Assembly: GCA_905221605.1 (NCBI GenBank)
Contig: CAJNDS010002296.1
Coordinates: 125,001-189,000, forward strand
Reading direction: 5' to 3'
Source of the DNA: Symbiodinium natans
Taxonomy: Eukaryota > Sar > Dinophyceae > Suessiales > Symbiodiniaceae
Length of the DNA stretch: 64,000 nucleotides
The notes under the pieces were generated by a model, which saw only the letters and a list, made by a program, of their open reading frames with translations, had not been told where the DNA came from and did no database searches. Numbering within the stretch: position 1 is the first letter of the stretch; each line of letters begins with the position of its first letter. The position numbers were made by a program, and so were the translations under genes. Positions 50,801 through 60,072 of the stretch are shown here, piece after piece.

Positions 50801-53800
50801 TTCAGGTCTTCGGTCGACCTTCGGTCCTTCATCTAATGCCTCCAGAGCATCATCGATGGAATCACGCAACCATTTTTGGTATCTCTTCACACACTTTTGG
50901 GAATGCCTGCTCGAGCTGACGCCTTCCTGGCATCCGGGGCACTTGGGTGTAACACCATGTTGTCTCACCCAGTCTATGGGAGGACCTCCACCTGGAACAT
51001 ATGGAAGAAACAGCTCTTTGGTCTTCGGTGCTTCAGGCGGGGGCACGAAGCCATCTAGGGCCTTTGCACCGGGCAGAAGATTTGCGTCGAAACGCAACGG
51101 GTAGAGCAATGTGAGTCCGGGCGCGATCACCCGTTTCGTCTCCCCACTATCCAAGCGGATTTCCATGGCATGACCTGTGCTCCCAAGCACTGGTCCCAGG
51201 TAGATCCCTCGAGCATACTTGGCATCCGCGTCAGGTCTTCTAGCCCGCGTTATCTTAGCGTATGCTACCGCACCGAACGGATACGTGACTTGCGGTCGCA
51301 CGCGATCTCCGCGGATCTTCTGCATGGGTGTCATGGTCGACCCTACAGAAACTGAAAACCTGTTGTGCGTGTGTGCTGCGTATTGAAACAAAAGGTCGAA
51401 AACATCCGCACACTCAGCATCCAAAACAACGCCATGTTCCCGCAACTCAAGCTCATGTGTCGCTACGATTCCTTTTAGGGTCCTAATGGCTCGTTCTGCT
51501 GCTGGTGCATGCCTTTCGGGTGCAAAGCTGTCCTCAGTACCCTCACAAAGATCAGCGAGTCTCGCTGCGATGTTCTTCGTGAGTCCCTCTGCATCAGACA
51601 TGAAATGCGGTTGTTTCACACCAAAGTGCCTGACCCAGGGATGCAAATGTTCTGCTGTTGTTGCTGCGCTCTCTCCCTCAGGTCTAAAGCAAACTGCAAT
51701 TGCAAAGCTCATGGTATGAACCAGTACGATGAACGCAAGCTTGCGAAAGAAGCACTGGTCAAGCTGAAACTCTCTCGGGTTCAGGTCGCTACGCTTTCGT
51801 GCTGGAGTGGTCCCTCTAGTCCGCTGGCAAAACTCACAGTCAGACATGTATGGTACGTGTCCCTGCATGTGGTGCTGCAGCTCAGCGTGTTTACTACGCA
51901 CATTGTCCCCAATAATTCCTTCTTCAGTGACTAACTCAAACTGTTGTTGTGGCTGTCGCGTATCGGGCTCTTTTCTTTCATCTTGGGACAAAGCTGCAAG
52001 GATTGGGTTGGGCTTCTCAGTACTCCCTTTCAGGGAGACGGGGAGCGAGAACGATCGCGCTCTTGGCGATCTCGGCGGCGCCTGATGAGTTCCATGAATG
52101 CAGGAGAGGGTGCGCCACTCCACGGAATTGGTGTCTCGGGAGTGCGCTCGGGTCGCGGAACCGGAGGTGGCGGAGGGATCGGGAGCGCCAACCTTGGCTT
52201 GGCGACCGCCCTCGCAGCCTGTATGTTCTCCGATCTTGCTCGGCGCCGGTCCTCGTATGCTTGGCCTGTGAGGATTCCTGTCTCGAGCTCCATGCGAAGG
52301 CTCATTGGGCTGAATGGCCTTCCTGCCGGTGCCACTGTTCCCGATGCTCCTGTTTCCATTGTCTCTGCCACCCTCATCACATTGCCGGACAGGTCGCTGG
52401 CGGCTTTCGAAGCTGTCAAGCTGACCGGCAGTTGCGCCTGCATCCGCAGGAAGCTCTCCCTCAAAGGTCCGAGGGCTTGTAGCCCTTCTGAGGTGTGGCC
52501 TGGTGTGCTCAGATGCAGCTGCAGATACGGACCACGAAAGCCCAGGTTGGAAAGTGATTCCCGCCAGGGAGGTGTCACTCGGAGAGCGCTCTTTGCATGC
52601 CTGGGCTCGGGGCCCCGGCGGTGCTCCGTGTACACTGCTGTCGGGCCGACCGGTTCCCCCGGCGGCTGCATCATGGAGATAGGGGGATGCTTCGGATGTG
52701 CTGGGGTCGTTGAAGCTGGAACCCCTGTGGTTGGCCTCCATTCTCCCCAATCCTCGTCGGATTCGTCTACCTCCACCACCATTGTCGATGGTCCTGGCCC
52801 TGACCTCGCCGATGCTGCCGCGGTTGTTTCCTTCGGGTTCGGCTGAGGAAACTCGCCCGAAATGCCGGTCGGTCCCAGCGTAACCACTGACCGAGCCTTG
52901 CCCTCCGTTACTCCAAGTACCAGCTGCTCTGGTTCGGCAAGTGCTTGCTCCCATGTGGTCCAATCCACCGGGTTCTGCGTCACGTGGAGGCCCTCCTTGG
53001 AGATGGTCTGCGTGAAGCCCTGCATGTTGGCTTCGTGTGGCTCGCTCATCAAATGGGCTTCGGTGACATATTTCTGGCACAGGAGACAAAACAGCGTCAC
53101 CGGCGTATCCGGTGAGTCGCTGGCTCCCGGAGCTTGCGCCGTCCAAGCTCCTCCGAACCGACGAGCAACCCACGTCGTCCAGCCTGCCGACGCCCAGCGC
53201 CGTTTTCCTCTCCGTGCTGGCGCTGACGATGCCGGCGGGGGGCCGGAGGGCTCCCGAGGATCGACTCCCATGGTCGATTGGTCCACATGGTCCGGCAGCA
53301 AGTTCCGCACCGGTCTCACGGCGATGGTTTTCTCCTTGGATTTGATCTTCGGCGTCGGCTTCATCTGCACCATAGCGGGTCTCTTGGCTGGAGCCTCTGA
53401 CATCGAAGGATCCGCTTGGAATTCCCTCACCCCGGTGTGGGACGACGGTGCTTCCGCCGCTTCCGTCTCTTCCATGACGTACTCTACCGAAGGAGATGAG
53501 GTCGAAGGGTCCAGCCTTGCCGAATCCAGGTCCAGATCCATCTCGTCCCCTCCAGTGGACTCCGCCTCGGCATACGACGCCTGGAGCTCCTCTCGGAGCG
53601 TCTGTGGCAGCTCTATGCCGTGCTGCGCGGCGTGGGCTTCCAACAATATCAGTCTCCTGCGTCTCGCCCCCTGGCGCATGCCTTCCAATTGTTGAATGCT
53701 CCGTTGCATCGTGGCACTCGGATCCATAGCGGCGGTCTCCTATCTGTCCTGCTCTAGGAAAACTTCGCCTCTTTGAGCAATCCAAGCTGCCAGTCTCAAC

Positions 53801-56644
53801 CTCATCAGGGAAATCCTCCAAGCAAGCACGACAGACAACTGTTTCCCTACCATGCTCATGCACAAGACGCTCAACTGCTGGTGTGGTGCTGTTGTCCTGT
53901 TGCTTGTGTGAGATAACGCTGCTGTCATTTTCAAATACAAGCCGCTCGACTGCTGGTGTGGTGCTGTTGTCCTGTTGCTTGTGTGAGATAACGCTGCTGT
54001 CATTTCCGAATACAAGCCACTCGACTGCTGGTGTGGTGCTGTTGTCCTGTTGCTTGTGTGAGATAACGCTGTTGTCTTCACTAAAAATCAAGCGCTCATC
54101 CCTATCAAGCTCACGAACAACTGGCGTATCCACATGACTGAAAAATTGAAGTTGATCCCTCGCAGAGCCGGAAACGTCACCGACTGTCCTTAGTCTGTCC
54201 TTAGCTTCGCCTTGGTCCAGGTCAACATGTTCGTGGCTCGTCTGAAACTCGCAATCAACTACCTCATCAAGACATGAAACATCCAGCAATTCGGGGTTTT
54301 CGGGCTCAACACACACTCTCGCAGAACTGCGATGACCTCGATTCGAAGTCGAACGATGAAAATCACGACTCGAAGACGACTTGCGAGACCGACTTCGACG
54401 AAACTGTTCCGTTTTGGCGATCAAATCCTGCGGTTTTAGCGCTAAAGGATGGTCATTCCGAACTGACGCAAGCCAACTAACTGAAGCAAACATGGTTGGT
54501 CTCAGCGTTACGCCGTGCTTTCGGACGGTAATTACGCCCTGCTGGTCGCACATTGCTGGCTCCCAACCTCCATTCTGACAAAGCAAGTTGATGTTCAGCA
54601 AATTGTGCTTGATCTGATCGGAAATGACGGCTTCAAACCTAGCCCTACACATGTACACAGCGTCACCCTCATGCTCAGAACTGCTCTTCGATGATGCTGG
54701 GGTGGTGGTTTCAAAGCAAACTTCCACTAAAACATGTGTTGATCCGCCAATTTCAACGGAATCTCCAGTCGCAGTCTCCGCATATGACTTCGGGCGTCCT
54801 TCCAACCAACTCAGGATTTTTACGTGGTCGCTCTCAAGCGTCTCTCTCGTGATGATGTGGAACGAACTACCAGAGTCAATCAGCCAGTAAATGCGATCAT
54901 CTGAAGGAAAACTAACCACTTGGTTCGTGAGCATCATACCAAAGTGATATCCCTCCAGAAACGTCTTGATTGATGACTGTGCTTTTCCACTACCCTTGGT
55001 TGTGGGCTGCGCTGCTGCTTTCGCCGAAGTAGACGATGAAGATGATGGTGCCTCTGGCTGCGTCGTAACGGCCTGGCTCGTCGCCGCTGCGGCTTTGTCC
55101 TTCGGAGGTGCCCAGCAGTCGCGTGCCCAGTGTCCAGTCTTCCCGCAGTTCCGGCAGACATCTGTCTTCTTCGCTTCTCTGCTCTTGCTCCGAGCTCTGT
55201 CTCCTTTTCCGCCTTGGTCACCTTTCTTGTCCTTTCCTTTCGCTTTGCCACCCTTCTGTCCCTTTTCTCCTTTCTCGCCTTTGTTGCCTTTGTTGCCCTT
55301 GGGGCCTTTGTTGCTCTTGTCTCTGTCGCCCTTTCCGCCTCTGCCACCCTTGAAGGCATTCGCATATCCGGATGCTCCTTCTCTCTGGAAGTCCATCACA
55401 CGAAGCTGCTCGTCGTAAAACTGCAAACCAGTCATCAGCTCACCCATGCTCTTTGTTGAGTGATGGAGGAGCAGATATCTCTTGGTCTCAGAATCCAAGT
55501 GCTTCATCAGGCACAGGACTCCCTCTTGTTCTCCGATGAGCAACTCCGGGAAGCGATGCTTCACCTGCGCCTCGAACTTGAGAAGCTCGGTGGTGTACCA
55601 CCTGGCGACATCAAGTGGTCGCTTGAGATGCTTTGGTGGCACCAGGCCTAACGCCTGTTCGCGGAGGGCCTGTCCCTCCACTCTGGAGCGAACTGACAAT
55701 TCGTTGTTCAACGAGCGCCAGAGTTCGTATCCGGCACTCGCTCCCATCTGTTTCACCTCGATGAGATGCACCAAATCTTGCCCACGTTGGAACTTGCTCA
55801 TGGACTGACGAAGCAAAAACCAAAGTTTGGTTGACCGGGCTGCTTTCCCGGCTTCAAGCCTCACTTGCAAGACTTCCACATTGCTACTGATCGCTTCCTG
55901 CAACTCCGTAGCGTACCGATCGTCAAGCAAACAAAGCCAGCTTGTAAGTTCGTCTCTGTAAGCTGTCCAAACTCGGATTTCAGCATGTCTACTCGTCATG
56001 GACGCATAGTTCAGCTGAGGCAATTGTGGGATGTAGCCCTCTGCTCTCTTGTTTCGTACACCAGAGTCTACTTCCATATCCACAGGGGTCGATGCATTCG
56101 CAGATGATGCTGAGGGGTTTCCTCCAGGGGTAGGACTCGTCGACGATGAAGTTGTAGCTGTTGCATTTTGTGCATTTGCAGCATTCGCACTTGCAAGCTG
56201 CAATGCCTGCGTCAGCATGGCACTCATCTGTTGAAGTTGAGCTGCCTGCTGTCGGATCTGCTCGTCCTGTGCTTGCAGCATTGCTCTTGTGAACTCCATC
56301 TGTTGAGCTACTCCAGGTGCAATGGGCAACTGCATATTCGGAACTTGAAGGGGTTCTTGTGGCGCCGTCTGAGGGGGTGTTCCCATCTGGTAGAACTGAG
56401 GTCCAAACGAAGGCACAGCCCCGACTGGTGGCTGATGGCCTGCTCCAGTCGTAGCTGTCCACTGCCTTGGATCTACTCCGCGTGGAATTGAAGCTGGTCG
56501 CGCTGGCAAAGACCTTCCACGTTCTCTTCTCCCACGGGCACTTGGTGACCTTGCACCAGAAAGCCCTGTGGAACTCAGGCTGCTTGCACTGCGGCCTCTC
56601 GGAGAACGGTCTCGTCCAGGCACACGTTCTTCACCAGTGTCCAT
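47876..56644 (-). CDS. Element C gag-pol polyprotein with C-terminal extension
   Basis: 2922 residues. Gag with a Gln-rich helical region (about 115-150) and a Gly/Lys repeat tail precedes a CCHC knuckle (CRNCGKTGHWARDC, about 497). The protease has WLIDSGSSFH near 585. A 25-residue unit containing SVISHKQQDNSTTPAVERLV is repeated three times near 53865-54085. Residues of about 973-1538 are Arg/Gly/Ser-rich and overlap a better-looking 565-codon ORF in another frame. Integrase follows (MQGHVPYMSDCEFC zinc region, then QLDQCF, MSDAEG and PAAERA), RT (AYVDDLLI near 2320) and RNase H (YCDSNWG near 2505, SSAEAEL, NVSDLLTK). About 240 more residues contain SSTPCTGGSPYQ and VWVIEWPQRC, resembling the PC and EN-type motifs of cytosine methyltransferases. 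That resemblance is tentative. Confidence 0.92.
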   Translation of the reverse strand: MDTGEERVPGRDRSPRGRSASSLSSTGLSGARSPSARGRRERGRSLPARPASIPRGVDPRQWTATTGAGHQPPVGAVPSFGPQFYQMGTPPQTAPQEPLQVPNMQLPIAPGVAQQMEFTRAMLQAQDEQIRQQAAQLQQMSAMLTQALQLASANAANAQNATATTSSSTSPTPGGNPSASSANASTPVDMEVDSGVRNKRAEGYIPQLPQLNYASMTSRHAEIRVWTAYRDELTSWLCLLDDRYATELQEAISSNVEVLQVRLEAGKAARSTKLWFLLRQSMSKFQRGQDLVHLIEVKQMGASAGYELWRSLNNELSVRSRVEGQALREQALGLVPPKHLKRPLDVARWYTTELLKFEAQVKHRFPELLIGEQEGVLCLMKHLDSETKRYLLLHHSTKSMGELMTGLQFYDEQLRVMDFQREGASGYANAFKGGRGGKGDRDKSNKGPKGNKGNKGEKGEKGQKGGKAKGKDKKGDQGGKGDRARSKSREAKKTDVCRNCGKTGHWARDCWAPPKDKAAAATSQAVTTQPEAPSSSSSTSAKAAAQPTTKGSGKAQSSIKTFLEGYHFGMMLTNQVVSFPSDDRIYWLIDSGSSFHIITRETLESDHVKILSWLEGRPKSYAETATGDSVEIGGSTHVLVEVCFETTTPASSKSSSEHEGDAVYMCRARFEAVISDQIKHNLLNINLLCQNGGWEPAMCDQQGVITVRKHGVTLRPTMFASVSWLASVRNDHPLALKPQDLIAKTEQFRRSRSRKSSSSRDFHRSTSNRGHRSSARVCVEPENPELLDVSCLDEVVDCEFQTSHEHVDLDQGEAKDRLRTVGDVSGSARDQLQFFSHVDTPVVRELDRDERLIFSEDNSVISHKQQDNSTTPAVEWLVFGNDSSVISHKQQDNSTTPAVERLVFENDSSVISHKQQDNSTTPAVERLVHEHGRETVVCRACLEDFPDEVETGSLDCSKRRSFPRAGQIGDRRYGSECHDATEHSTIGRHAPGGETQETDIVGSPRRAARHRAATDAPRGAPGVVCRGGVHWRGRDGSGPGFGKAGPFDLISFGRVRHGRDGSGGSTVVPHRGEGIPSGSFDVRGSSQETRYGADEADAEDQIQGENHRRETGAELAAGPCGPIDHGSRSSGALRPPAGIVSASTERKTALGVGRLDDVGCSSVRRSLDGASSGSQRLTGYAGDAVLSPVPEICHRSPFDERATRSQHAGLHADHLQGGPPRDAEPGGLDHMGASTCRTRAAGTWSNGGQGSVSGYAGTDRHFGRVSSAEPEGNNRGSIGEVRARTIDNGGGGRRIRRGLGRMEANHRGSSFNDPSTSEASPYLHDAAAGGTGRPDSSVHGAPPGPRAQACKERSPSDTSLAGITFQPGLSWSVSAAASEHTRPHLRRATSPRTFEGELPADAGATAGQLDSFESRQRPVRQCDEGGRDNGNRSIGNSGTGRKAIQPNEPSHGARDRNPHRPSIRGPAPSKIGEHTGCEGGRQAKVGAPDPSATSGSATRAHSRDTNSVEWRTLSCIHGTHQAPPRSPRARSFSLPVSLKGSTEKPNPILAALSQDERKEPDTRQPQQQFELVTEEGIIGDNVRSKHAELQHHMQGHVPYMSDCEFCQRTRGTTPARKRSDLNPREFQLDQCFFRKLAFIVLVHTMSFAIAVCFRPEGESAATTAEHLHPWVRHFGVKQPHFMSDAEGLTKNIAARLADLCEGTEDSFAPERHAPAAERAIRTLKGIVATHELELREHGVVLDAECADVFDLLFQYAAHTHNRFSVSVGSTMTPMQKIRGDRVRPQVTYPFGAVAYAKITRARRPDADAKYARGIYLGPVLGSTGHAMEIRLDSGETKRVIAPGLTLLYPLRFDANLLPGAKALDGFVPPPEAPKTKELFLPYVPGGGPPIDWVRQHGVTPKCPGCQEGVSSSRHSQKCVKRYQKWLRDSIDDALEALDEGPKVDRRPEELIGEDPYDDDEQMKPNKRTRFGGEEVRAFDPEQAGVGDLEIPEMSVPDADWNVSEYQPSEAEDEDMGDAPEHPQTFHEGVPVRYLEELLESAHYTPQPLSCCDHYDVEAACHLLVGRSSVEKFPYVCLNTTTQRQHHKQQQSVEREAVELLNLQDHPCVCSSVKEKKEDESAGAYMRIQDRTLWVNRPRASYDDLEGFQLDPEETWQGIKKEVNALDSLKVGYARSKSEIDEYRKANPNCRTVKSRWVLTQKAPGLVRARIVAKDFAHGRPSALRAAKGKMRAYGLDISTAFLFAQVVEPTIIELPSTFALESGETAYLILEKALYGLRSASLSWQRHLNRIVSALGLQASPLEPTLFSGWVNLESGWEYIIMLAYVDDLLIVSSTEKGFEYVHEALSSVLKVKVTGRLIEDGQMEFLGRLIRWDGRQIMLGVKPEYVKSVFTSFGWDISTAKASLTTPDIRSMYDEESVEEPSKELSSEAASRFRSCLGKIGWLCQTRSDITYFHSMLSRGQSMPRQVHEDALRKFLRWLAAFPLLDQIFPLGDGKTNEGENANLVAYCDSNWGSEMSVARKSTSGGVIYIAVDGLWYCIKGYSRLQSVVALSSAEAELFAIAEAAKEVAGLAQLTAHIWGTLQKPHRVYTDSASARQIASMEGLLRRMRHIDLRLCFIQDRVHSGELAVEGVAGTENVSDLLTKNLNRLQTAKHTATLGLEDVTNIDFREVPAVRSCLLLSGVLDSILGPDNLEYEAFCRLCELETEYSTLLIEFCTSSRSNLYLQGSVHQVFVLPITQGVDGTSNDTVERVMSAMNVAREWGMKVVFWSSTPCTGGSPYQRRHEDRPGYQDHLQALFTVHRKLWRSFLVMVNHPQVGVWVIEWPQRCAYWGWASTRSFAKQRTHYTGEVHGCVSGLVGRDGLPIRKIWKLMSNDEQFVRTMSETFACTCKGDHSRNFDLKETQHYPPAFADVALESLRLR
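52030..53727 (-). CDS. 565-codon ORF nested in element C polyprotein (alternate frame)
   Basis: The frame lies fully inside the gag-pol ORF, +1 relative to it, between the protease region and integrase. Its composition looks like a real protein: a charged helical start (MQRSIQQLEGMRQGARRRR), acidic and Pro-rich linkers, a possible C2H2-type finger (CLLCQKYVTEAHLMSEPH), a DEDWGEW motif, and an RS-type tail (RQERDRSRSPSP). The polyprotein frame across the same DNA is low-complexity Arg/Gly/Ser, as expected for an out-of-frame reading. A TAG in this frame lies a few codons upstream of its ATG, so it would need internal initiation, a spliced message or reinitiation. Function unknown; it could be a captured gene. 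Confidence 0.6.
   Translation of the reverse strand: MDPSATMQRSIQQLEGMRQGARRRRLILLEAHAAQHGIELPQTLREELQASYAEAESTGGDEMDLDLDSARLDPSTSSPSVEYVMEETEAAEAPSSHTGVREFQADPSMSEAPAKRPAMVQMKPTPKIKSKEKTIAVRPVRNLLPDHVDQSTMGVDPREPSGPPPASSAPARRGKRRWASAGWTTWVARRFGGAWTAQAPGASDSPDTPVTLFCLLCQKYVTEAHLMSEPHEANMQGFTQTISKEGLHVTQNPVDWTTWEQALAEPEQLVLGVTEGKARSVVTLGPTGISGEFPQPNPKETTAAASARSGPGPSTMVVEVDESDEDWGEWRPTTGVPASTTPAHPKHPPISMMQPPGEPVGPTAVYTEHRRGPEPRHAKSALRVTPPWRESLSNLGFRGPYLQLHLSTPGHTSEGLQALGPLRESFLRMQAQLPVSLTASKAASDLSGNVMRVAETMETGASGTVAPAGRPFSPMSLRMELETGILTGQAYEDRRRARSENIQAARAVAKPRLALPIPPPPPVPRPERTPETPIPWSGAPSPAFMELIRRRRDRQERDRSRSPSP
53865..54085 (-). repeat. 75-bp coding tandem repeat in element C
   Basis: Three near-identical 75-bp units (anchors at 53881, 53956 and 54031), exactly 25 codons each, in frame in the polyprotein. 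Confidence 0.92.
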
Positions 56645-56657
56645 GCTGGAGCACGAA

Positions 56658-56669
56658 GCTCCGCTACCA
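56658..56669 (-). other. Element C primer-binding site
   Basis: TGGTAGCGGAGC on the minus strand, directly following the 5' LTR, the same as in A and B. Confidence 0.88.
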
Positions 56670-57198
56670 CGTTGAAACTCGTGGCACAGCTACGGGGCCT
56701 AAGGGACCTCAGGTCAAGACTACACTCAACCCTCACAGCACGAAGTGCGGACTCTTTTCACTGCGCTGTTCACAGCTTCTCGAGCTCCGCTCGTCTTGAG
56801 CCAATGCGAGCACGGCTCTCCAGCTTCAAACACTGTCTGCCAGACATGGGAAAACAAAGGTACTTCAGGTGAAAACACTCAGCCATCTACTCCTAAACAC
56901 TGTGGGTAGGTTCCTAGCACCTCTTAGGTGCTCTGCTGAGCTCTGTGCAGACCTAAACTGGCTTGAGTCACTTCTGGTCACCAAATACCAGGTCACAAAC
57001 AGGAAACGAGTTCCGACAAACGAGTTTCGAGAAAACGAACAGAAAACGGTTCTTCCCACTCAAAACAAGGTCTCACCAAGCCAAAAGAAATCTGCACTGC
57101 CTGACATGTCCTCGTGCCTATGCTTCACACTCATAGCAGACAACTCAAGTGCACATCACGTGTCAACTGGGAAACTAGGAGGGTCACATATATCAACT
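56670..57198 (-). repeat. Element C 5' LTR (529 bp)
   Basis: Homologous to 44675-45210. The outer end TCAACT is followed by the CCTCT duplication. Confidence 0.88.
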
Positions 57199-57203
57199 CC
57201 TCT
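57199..57203. repeat. Target-site duplication CCTCT (right, element C)
   Basis: Exact repeat of 44670-44674. Confidence 0.75.
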
Positions 57204-57714
57204 GGCATGAACAGACTTGTTCCTGCCGGTTGTTCCAGCAGAAACCGGCCGCTCTATGCTGCAACTAGCACTGCCACAAGGGTGAGGGTAGACCAGAAAC
57301 CTAAGCAGCAAACCAAACCCCAAATGCAGACTTCTACACACCCGCCGGCTGCTACCACGCACAGAGCTGCACACAGACAAGCCCGCCAAGCTTATCAACA
57401 AGACACCTTCGCGGAGCCTTGCAGCGCTAGGTGCATAATAGGCAAGTGGATAAGGGAGCATTTTGAGGAAAAGGGAATGCTTCAAAACACTACACCCAGC
57501 ACGCTTGCACCAACTGGCCAGACCGTTTGGTTGTTATCGCCTTTGGTTTGGAGAGCGGCCAGCAGACCTTAACAGTGCGATTCTAAGCCTTTTACACCCA
57601 AAACGCAGGACAACGTGCAGAGTTGCGTCTCACACAGCCAGACGCATGAGGTTTGCGCAGTGTGTGCAAACGACAGTATTAAGGCTGCACCCCAACCTGC
57701 CTGGCACGCTAGGG
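57204..57714. other. Anonymous sequence right of element C
   Basis: No gene or recognised repeat. Confidence 0.4.
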
Positions 57715-58110
57715 GAAAGTGCCCGACAGGACCTGGGCATGGACCTGGGCACCTCAAGCCTGTGCACCTTGAGTCTGTGCATGTGCGGGCACCTGCAAAC
57801 ACGCCTGACCAGTGTGCAGCTTGAACCTGTACATTTGCGGACACTTGCACGTCTGACCCGCAAGAGCCTGAGTGTGTTGGCACCTGCGAGCACGCCTGAC
57901 CCGGAAGAGTCTGTGCCCCCTTGAGCCTGTACCTTTGCTGGCACCTGTAAGCAGGAAGGACCTGTGCACCCTTGAGTCTGCGCATGTGCGGGCACCTGCA
58001 AGGTGACCCAGTGCACCTTAAGCCTGCATGCCACACCTGACCTGTGCACCTTGAGCCTGTGCATGTGCTGGCAAGGCTCGTACCAGCTTGGGGGGCATGG
58101 CAATTGCACT
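57715..58110 (+). repeat. Degenerate tandem array, CCTTGAGCCTGTGCATGTGC type
   Basis: Six or more imperfect units of about 50-60 bp contain CTTGAGCCTGTGC, GCGGGCACCTGCAA and CGCCTGACC phrases. Cysteine-rich frames across it are repeat artefacts. Confidence 0.75.
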
Positions 58111-58719
58111 TAGCGCACTTCACTGTTGCAAAGAGTTGATACGCTGCTCACTGATTCGCCCCAATCCCTGGGCCGTTGCAGAAATCCCCGAATTCAGATG
58201 TGCCGTCTACAGAAGTATCACCCCCACATGCCCCGCTTTCTTTGCACACTCATGCTGAGCCAGTTCATTCAAACCCTTCATCGCCTTGTATGTCAGTATC
58301 ACACCTTACAGCCTCGTGCAGCAAAGCACCAGGCAGGTGCAAGCCGTGTCGCTGGATATGATATCCAGCCTGCAGCTCGGCCATCCGAGCCCGTGCATGT
58401 CACTCCAAAATCGGCCTCCTTGTTGGAGCAAAATGCTGGGCCTGTGTCGTCGCCAGCAATGCAATGTCCTCAAGGCAACATTCCTTCACAACCCGTGCTT
58501 TCTCACTGACTAAAGAGTGGATGCTCTCTGCCAAATCCGACAATCTGCCTGTCGCTTCTAGAATTGTCGGTGCACGCAGTGGGTGGAAGAGGCAGACTTG
58601 CTGCTGGTGTGCGGTTATTTGCATTAACAGGCAAAGGGCTGGTGTAAGCAGCACAGCTCTTGGCTGGTAAGCCACAGCAAGCAGCGCAGCTACCGCACGC
58701 AAACTAGATGCATTAACTG
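58111..58719. other. Anonymous sequence
   Basis: Short frames only, nothing recognised. Confidence 0.4.
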
Positions 58720-59030
58720 ACTTGCTACGTTCTTGCTCTTACTAGCAGACAAAGGCCAGCGCAATGCGCAAAGCACTTCCTTAGCGTTCTTGCTCTGACT
58801 AACCAAGGGAAGCGCACAAACCAAACACCCACCTTCCCCGTCCACAACGGCAATCAAACCATTCTGTGCATGTACGGGTTCCTGGCGGCAAGGCTTGTAC
58901 TAGCTAGAAGCTTGCTGCGGGCAGTTATTCAAAGGTCTAACCTTTGCTGCGTTCTTGCTCTTAGCAGACAATGCGCAAAGCACTTTCTTGGCGTTCTCGC
59001 TCTTGCTAACCAAGGAAGCGCACAAAGAAA
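58720..59030 (+). repeat. Two-copy direct repeat
   Basis: A segment of about 90 bp around GCGTTCTTGCTCTTA, AATGCGCAAAGCACTT and AACCAAGG...AAGCGCACAAA occurs at about 58727-58825 and 58947-59030. Confidence 0.75.
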
Positions 59031-60072
59031 CATGACCCCACCTTCAAAGCTGTCCGTACTGCACTGGACGCAAACCAAAACTGGCAAAAAAAATTGTGAA
59101 AAGAAAGGTTTCACAACTTTAAAGGTTAACAAAGAGAAAAAGAACGACAGTTAGTCTGCACCGTATCGAGACTAAAGGGCAAACCAAGCTTGCGTGTTGA
59201 AATTGATGAAATCTAAAAGCCAAGCTCTGGATTCTTCAAAGAAAAAGGGTGTCGAAAGGGGAAAGTGGGTGGCCAAGGGATAAGAAGGGCCACAAGTGGC
59301 TTCCACCTCTTGTTCCACACGCACCGGATTCCAAAAGAGAAGTTGAATGTTTCTTACCGTTACCAAGAGGGACAACGGAAGAAGATCGAAGACGGTCACT
59401 GCAATTAAGTTTTTGCCTTGGGTCTTGCTAACACTAGGGTTTTTAAAGACCAAGTTACTCAAACTACAGCTGCTTTGTTTTTTGTCTTAGCTGCCTTCTT
59501 GCGTATGCCTTCCTCCCCTCCTGTGGCAAGAGCTTGAAGCTGAAGGACCTGCCAAAGAACAATGTTACCCGGCATTGCTCTAACACCTTGACGGACCGTA
59601 ACAGCCATGATGCCCAGTTTGAAACCAAGGTTCTCTGTGGGTGTTTGGGGAGGTCTCATTATTTCAGAGCTTAGAAAAGTGTTTTCCATCCTGGAGCAGA
59701 GGTTGGACCCACGAACCGAGCGACCTTGTACAACTGTTGTGTGGACGCTTGTGCTGCGGGGCTAAGAGAAAATGACGGGGAACTTGTGTTGAAGCGTTGA
59801 AGAGTGGTGACTACGCATGCAGAGGTTGCCAAGAGTCTTGAAGGGCATCCGCATTCCAAGGTCTTTGTTCTCAAAGAGACGCAACATTACCCGGAGCTAT
59901 GTGTATGAGTTTACCTTGGGTTTGGACTTACTTTGTGCGACAGTTTTACTGACAACCGTGGAAGGGTCTGGAATGTTTATGGTGCTGGTGGCAATGGGGT
60001 ACACTTTCTTCCCCAAAGTTCTCAGGTAGAGCGCATGCTCACCAGGTCTTAAAAATCGGCCGCCCTGGCAGC
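59031..60072. other. Possible exon-bearing sequence, unresolved
   Basis: Frames of 60-96 codons occur on both strands (for example 59459-59689 minus, with a Lys-rich end, and 59817-60029 plus, with a hydrophobic span). Composition shifts away from the GC-rich, low-complexity DNA on either side. It could be part of a host gene with introns, but strand and splice sites cannot be settled by eye. Confidence 0.3.

Larger units (their letters stand above)
44675..57198 (-). mobile_element. Element C: large copia-type LTR retrotransposon with nested insertion
   Basis: A 12.5-kb element (about 10.1 kb without a 2.4-kb later insertion) on the minus strand. LTRs of 536 and 529 bp differ by small indels near 44876, 44894 and the inner end. 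A single 2922-codon ORF encodes gag, protease, integrase, RT and RNase H plus a C-terminal extension. Element ends read AGTTGA...TCAACG on the minus strand, so the usual TG/CA tips are absent. It is older than A and B. Confidence 0.9.

Noticed and set aside
52862-53695. 277-codon plus-strand ORF
   Set aside because: Antisense shadow of the 565-codon ORF with no motif of its own.
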